This document shows positions 6,254 to 9,089 of a stretch of DNA of 9,089 nucleotides, in pieces. The stretch covers positions 1 through 9,089 of the forward strand of contig CAJTSU010000142.1 of NCBI GenBank assembly GCA_910579055.1, read 5' to 3'. Positions within the stretch are counted from its first letter, which is position 1. The number at the start of each line of letters is the position of its first letter. Source of the stretch: an uncultured Mailhella sp. Lineage in GTDB: Bacteria > Desulfobacterota > Desulfovibrionia > Desulfovibrionales > Desulfovibrionaceae. Under the pieces are notes generated by a model. It worked only from the letters and a program-made list of their open reading frames with translations. It had not been told where the DNA came from and ran no database searches. The translations under genes and the position numbers were made by a program.

Positions 6254-7458
6254 GTCCTTTTCTCCTTCTGCCCGTGGCGGTTCAGCGGAACAAAGCGGCC
6301 GAGACAGATTTCCCGAAGAGTGCGCAGCAGAATATAAAGGCGGGGGGCCAGGGTATGAACGGGCAGATATTCGTCTGCTGAATGCATGGCGACGCATCCG
6401 GGCCCGAAGCCGTCCAGCGAGGGGCAGCATTCGGCGCTGAAGCTGGTGTCATTGCCGCCTATCGCGTGTCTGTACCCCAGTTCCAGGCCCAGTTCTTCCC
6501 TGGCCAGGGCGCGCACCTTGTCCGCCAGTTCCAGAATGTCCGGCGTGTTGCCGTAGGGCGCAAAGACCGACTGCATGGAAAAGCCGACCTCAGCGTCAGG
6601 CAGGAGCTTGTCTTGAATGCTCCGGCGGATGTCCGCTTCCACCCGGTCAAACTCTTCCGCCCGCGCGACGCGGATATTGATCAGCGCTTCCGCGTGATCG
6701 GGGATCACGTTGGCCTTTGTGCCGAAATGCCCCATGGTGATATTGACCGAGGTGCGGATTTCGGGCCGGGAGAGCTCCCTCAGCCGGAGCATCTGGTGCG
6801 CCAGCTCAAGCCCGGCGTTGACGCCGGCGGGCGGTTCCGCCGCGGAGTGGGCCGCCTTGCCCCGGACAGTCAGCGTGCCGTTTGCCATGCCCCGCCCGCT
6901 GACGGTAATCAGGTTGCCCTCCGCCCCGCTCAGCTCCATGTTCAGCGTAATGTCATGCTGTGCCGCCAGATCCCGAATCAGATCCCGCGAACCCCACGAG
7001 CCGGTTTCTTCCTCCGCATTGCAGAAGACGGTCAGCGTGTGATAGGGGCGCCCTTCTTCAGCGTGGAACAGGGGAATGCCTGTCAGCAGCATGGCGATGG
7101 ATGCCTGCATATCGGCGACGCCCGGGCCGTACGCTTTCTCCCCGTCGCAGGAAAAAGGCCTGCGGGCCGCTTCGCCGGGCGGGAAAACCGTATCGTAATG
7201 GGTGAGGAGAAGTATCCTGGCTTCGCCCCGGCCGTGAAAGGCGGCGATCAGATTGCGCCTGCCGGAACCGGGGGGATGGGATTCCGCCAGGCGCGTTTCC
7301 GCCCCCCGCTCCGCGAACAGCCGTTCCAGAAGCGTGACCTTGCGCTCCAGCCCCGGAAGATCGTCCGAACCGGAATCCATGTTCACCAGGCGTTCCGTAA
7401 GCGACAGCATATCCGGAACCGCCTGCCGGCACATAGCTAGGACAGGGTTTGCATTCAT
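6250..7458 (-). CDS. M20-family metallo-amidohydrolase/peptidase, carboxypeptidase G2-like
   Basis: A 402-residue di-zinc hydrolase that should cleave an amide or peptide bond next to a free carboxylate. The M20 residues are all visible: H87 and D89 in LLTHYDTVF, bridging D116 in GPGVADMQ, general base E150 and ligand E151 in NAEEETGSWGSRDLI, E175 in LNMELSG, dimer-domain H204 in KAAHSAAEPPAGVNA, GGND (334-337), and H359 in MHSADEY. The pattern EExGSxGSRDLI closely recalls Pseudomonas carboxypeptidase G2 (glutamate carboxypeptidase). Unlike that enzyme it has no signal peptide, so it should act in the cytoplasm after uptake. ATG 7458 has GGAGG (7468-7464) five bases upstream; the longer frame back to 7665 overlaps the preceding gene and lacks support. 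It follows the PLP gene by 92 nt and overlaps tctB by 4 nt. Exact substrate (peptide, N-acyl or N-carbamoyl amino acid) is unknown. Confidence 0.92.
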   Translation of the reverse strand: MNANPVLAMCRQAVPDMLSLTERLVNMDSGSDDLPGLERKVTLLERLFAERGAETRLAESHPPGSGRRNLIAAFHGRGEARILLLTHYDTVFPPGEAARRPFSCDGEKAYGPGVADMQASIAMLLTGIPLFHAEEGRPYHTLTVFCNAEEETGSWGSRDLIRDLAAQHDITLNMELSGAEGNLITVSGRGMANGTLTVRGKAAHSAAEPPAGVNAGLELAHQMLRLRELSRPEIRTSVNITMGHFGTKANVIPDHAEALINIRVARAEEFDRVEADIRRSIQDKLLPDAEVGFSMQSVFAPYGNTPDILELADKVRALAREELGLELGYRHAIGGNDTSFSAECCPSLDGFGPGCVAMHSADEYLPVHTLAPRLYILLRTLREICLGRFVPLNRHGQKEKRT

Positions 7459-7531
7459 GGGAGCCTCCGGGCATCGGTTGTCCGGCATCTCCGGGAGCGT
7501 TCCGCTGTTGAAATGCTCCGGAAGAGGCCGT

Positions 7532-7548
7532 CGCGCGTCGTCCGCGCG
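7532..7548 (-). other. Short GC hairpin just after the PLP gene
   Basis: A 6-bp perfect stem (CGCGCG, 7532-7537 with 7543-7548, 5-base loop) begins two bases after the stop codon of the PLP enzyme gene. No T-run follows on the transcribed strand. It could modestly stabilise or pause the transcript between the first gene and the M20 gene, but a stem of alternating C and G this short may also be chance in GC-rich DNA. Confidence 0.35.
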
Positions 7549-7550
7549 GT

Positions 7551-8783
7551 TCAGTCCTTCAAGAATGTTTCCACCGCCTCCAGCGTCGGCGCGACAACCT
7601 GCGGATATTCGTCTTCGCTGGTGGCCACCTGGGGGGAATTCAGACCGTGCCCGGTCAGATTGCATACGGTCAGGCCGGGCTGTTCAAAGCCGGGAACCTT
7701 GATGAGCTTGTCCAGCGCCGCAACGGAGACAGCTCCGGCGGGCTCGGTGAAGATGCCCTCCTCACGGCCCAGTTCGCGGATGGCGCGGATGAATTCCTCG
7801 TCCGTAACGGAGAGCATGGTTCCGCCCGTGGCACGGACGGCCTGAAGGCAGTATTTGCCCCAGTAGGGGTTGTTGTTCATGATCGCGTCGGACAGAGAGG
7901 GCTTTTTTTCCACCGGCGTCACCACGTCTTTCCCCGCGTGAAAAGCCGTGGCCGTGGGGTTGCATGCCGCAAGCTGCACCCCTACCAGACGCGGCATGCG
8001 ATCGATGATCCCCGCTTCCAGCATTTCGGAAAAGCCGTCAAAAGCCGCTACCATGCCCGCGCCGCCGCCGCAGGGGATCAGCACGGTATCCGGAACCCGG
8101 CCAAGCTGCTGCACGATGCCGTAGGCAAAGGTGCGCTTGCCCGCCACACGATAGGGATTGGGGCCGCCGCACTGATACCAGCCCTTTTCCTTGACCATTT
8201 CCCCGCACAGGCGGCTCGCGGCGGCCATGTCGCCGTCAATGCGGATGACTTTGCCCCCATAGACAAGACTTTTGGAAATCTTGGCGGCGGAAACGTGCTT
8301 CTGGACGAATACCACGGGGCGCAGGCCCGCGCGTGAGCCGTACGCGGAAATGCTGGCCGCGTTGTTTCCGGAAGAGGAAAGACAAACGGTTTTACTGCCA
8401 TTTTCCACAGCCTTGAGGACGCACAGCGCGGTTCCCCTGTCCTTGAGCGACAGTGTGGGCCCCTGTTCAATCTTGAAGTATAGTTCGGCAACTCCCCTTT
8501 TCCGGCCATAGCGATGCGAGCGCAGAAGAGGCGTTTCCGTTTCGCCGAGACTGACCCGGTCGATAAGAGACTCGTCGGAAATGGGCAGGATGGCTCGCCA
8601 CTGGTACAGATAGGACTGGGAATTATATGAAGGCATTCCGTCCTTCAGCGCCTCCCTGATGGAGTCCGCCGTGAAAGAAACGCGCATGGGAGCCCCGCAT
8701 GTCGGGCAGGCCAGAGAAAATTCAGATTCGGCAATTTTTGTCCCGCAGTCGCGGCACACAAGGCCGGTGCATTCGGCGTTCAT
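7551..8783 (-). CDS. Threonine synthase-like fold-type II PLP enzyme with N-terminal zinc ribbon
   Basis: A 410-residue pyridoxal-phosphate enzyme. Residues 10-13 and 26-29 form CxxC pairs (CRDC, CPTC), the zinc ribbon found at the start of many threonine synthases. LYQWRAILPI and SLGETETPLL follow, as in that family. The PLP lysine is K114 in PTLSLKDRGT, the substrate loop is SSSGNNAAS (136-144), the phosphate loop is PCGGGAGM (237-244), and EPAGAVSVAAL (347-357) and LTGHGLNSP (377-385) close the fold. Genuine threonine synthases usually have SFKDRG and a GNxGN phosphate loop; the glycine-rich loop here is more like threonine dehydratase or other eliminases. With M20 and transporter genes and no hom or thrB nearby, a catabolic lyase is at least as likely as threonine synthesis. 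Start: ATG 8783 with AAGGAAG (8796-8790) six bases upstream; the TTG one codon earlier is less likely. It is the first gene of the unit. Confidence 0.88.
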   Translation of the reverse strand: MNAECTGLVCRDCGTKIAESEFSLACPTCGAPMRVSFTADSIREALKDGMPSYNSQSYLYQWRAILPISDESLIDRVSLGETETPLLRSHRYGRKRGVAELYFKIEQGPTLSLKDRGTALCVLKAVENGSKTVCLSSSGNNAASISAYGSRAGLRPVVFVQKHVSAAKISKSLVYGGKVIRIDGDMAAASRLCGEMVKEKGWYQCGGPNPYRVAGKRTFAYGIVQQLGRVPDTVLIPCGGGAGMVAAFDGFSEMLEAGIIDRMPRLVGVQLAACNPTATAFHAGKDVVTPVEKKPSLSDAIMNNNPYWGKYCLQAVRATGGTMLSVTDEEFIRAIRELGREEGIFTEPAGAVSVAALDKLIKVPGFEQPGLTVCNLTGHGLNSPQVATSEDEYPQVVAPTLEAVETFLKD

Positions 8784-8812
8784 CAAAAACTTCCTTTATT
8801 GAGTTGGAACTT

Positions 8813-8844
8813 TCCGGCAGGGAACGCGGTTCGGATTTGCCGGA
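8813..8844 (-). promoter_or_regulatory. Hairpin in the 5' leader of the operon
   Basis: Within the roughly 80-nt untranslated leader, 8813-8819 (TCCGGCA) pairs perfectly with 8838-8844 (TGCCGGA). Inside the 18-base loop, GAAC (8822-8825) can pair with GTTC (8829-8832). The structure lies between the predicted transcription start and the ribosome binding site of the first gene, leaving the latter free. It may stabilise the message; it matches no riboswitch class that I recognise. Confidence 0.4.
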
Positions 8845-8862
8845 GATATTCATTTGTTATTC

Positions 8863-8925
8863 TGTTGACAGTATGTGAAAAGAATAAGGGGATGTCAACA
8901 AGAGTCGACGGTTTTTAGTCGACAA
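8863..8925. promoter_or_regulatory. Candidate operator: perfect inverted repeat plus two extra GTCGAC boxes
   Basis: TGTTGACA and TGTCAACA form a perfect 8-bp inverted repeat (arms 8863-8870 and 8893-8900), centre to centre 30 bp, about three helical turns. One arm covers the -35 box; the other abuts the -10 box and covers the predicted start. Two GTCGAC boxes (8904-8909 and 8918-8923) lie just upstream. All four cores are GTYRAC. The outermost, TTGTCGACTA on the minus strand, fits the TNGT-N-ACNA form known for FadR-type GntR regulators. Binding of two dimers across the promoter, with looping or cooperative contact, would repress it. The regulator itself is not in the window and its family is inferred. 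Confidence 0.55.
8870..8898 (-). promoter_or_regulatory. Sigma-70-type promoter of the eight-gene unit
   Basis: Read on the minus strand, a perfect -35 box TTGACA (8898-8893) is followed after exactly 17 bases by CATACT (8875-8870), a 4-of-6 match to the -10 consensus. Transcription would start near 8863, giving a leader of about 80 nt before the ATG at 8783. No comparable promoter was seen in the intergenic gaps further down, so this is the likely single start for the whole cluster. Confidence 0.65.
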
Positions 8926-8935
8926 AATTTGCGGG

Positions 8936-8963
8936 AAGAGAGTGAAAAAGAGAAGGCTCTCTT
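8936..8963. repeat. 7-bp inverted repeat upstream of the promoter
   Basis: AAGAGAG (8936-8942) and CTCTCTT (8957-8963) form a perfect inverted repeat around a 14-base purine-rich spacer. There is no T-run next to it in either direction beyond bases inside the loop, so a terminator is not well supported. It may mark the boundary between the operon's control region and the unrelated stretch to the right. Confidence 0.3.
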
Positions 8964-9089
8964 ATAGCGTGGTGCAATAACCTTGACCGCCGGAGGCGCG
9001 AGCGCAGCGAGCTATGGAGGCCGATCCGGTGGTGGATACATGGTGCCTTATCTCTGCTGTCGCCATTCGTAAGGCTCCTTCGTCTCCTG
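8964..9089. other. GC-rich, repeat-like non-coding stretch at the right edge
   Basis: No convincing gene is seen here. The segment contains GCGAGC-GCA-GCGAGC (8998-9012), a short direct repeat of a type common in dispersed intergenic repeats, and related CCGGAGGC/GGAGGCC pieces. On the minus strand a 34-codon frame runs from ATG 9066 to the TAA at 8962 with AAGGAG eight bases upstream. Its translation (rich in S, A, R, G) resembles no family that I recognise and probably arises by chance. The end of an upstream gene or a dispersed repeat element are both possible. Confidence 0.3.

Noticed and set aside
6382..7440. Plus-strand open frame of 352 codons opposite the M20 gene
   Set aside because: No family resemblance. 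The minus-strand frame contains every expected M20 catalytic residue.
8722..8853. Leader open frame starting with ATG at 8853 and overlapping the PLP gene out of frame
   Set aside because: There is no ribosome binding site before it and it lies only about 10 bases from the predicted transcription start. Its 43-residue product shows no run of one amino acid as in attenuation peptides.
1..9089. CRISPR array, tRNA or rRNA genes, or transposase genes
   Set aside because: No regularly spaced repeats, no cloverleaf-type sequence, no rRNA-like stretch and no transposase reading frame were seen on either strand.

Overview
The window is a compact, GC-rich bacterial segment with eight protein-coding genes, all on the minus strand and all apparently read as one unit from right to left. 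Nearly every gene has a good AAGGAG/GGAGG-type ribosome binding site. Two genes encode Sec-exported periplasmic binding proteins, so the host is Gram-negative. The composition and the use of tripartite tricarboxylate transporters (TTT, Tct family) fit a proteobacterium. A Desulfovibrionaceae-like anaerobe or a Burkholderiales member are both plausible, but nothing in the window fixes the taxon.

Layout in order of transcription: a promoter and likely operator (about 8863-8925); a zinc-ribbon, fold-type II PLP enzyme resembling threonine synthase (8783-7551); a cytoplasmic M20 amidohydrolase resembling carboxypeptidase G2 (7458-6250); then TctB (6253-5804), TctA (5751-4255) and TctC (4222-3281) of a first transporter; then TctC (3252-2293), TctA (2189-654) and TctB (676-227) of a second. 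The two transporters therefore stand as B-A-C / C-A-B on one strand. Gene junctions are tight: a 4-nt ATGA overlap joins the M20 gene to tctB, a 23-nt overlap joins the second tctA and tctB, and the gaps are 28-103 nt elsewhere. The longest gap (103 nt, between the second tctC and tctA) carries two perfect GC-rich hairpins without a U-tract.

The simplest reading is an uptake-and-breakdown operon. Periplasmic TctC proteins capture a carboxylated solute and TctA/TctB import it. The M20 enzyme then cuts an amide bond, and the PLP enzyme acts on the released amino acid, perhaps by elimination rather than threonine synthesis. The substrate cannot be read from the sequence. The promoter region holds four GTYRAC hexamers within 60 bp, two of them extended to a perfect 8-bp inverted repeat bracketing the -35/-10 region, which points to control by a regulator encoded outside the window.

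The ends are non-coding or uncertain. Positions 1-226 hold a long imperfect hairpin, short repeats and possibly the first codons of another minus-strand gene. Positions 8784-9089 hold the leader, the promoter/operator and, beyond about 8964, a GC-rich repeat-like stretch with no convincing gene.
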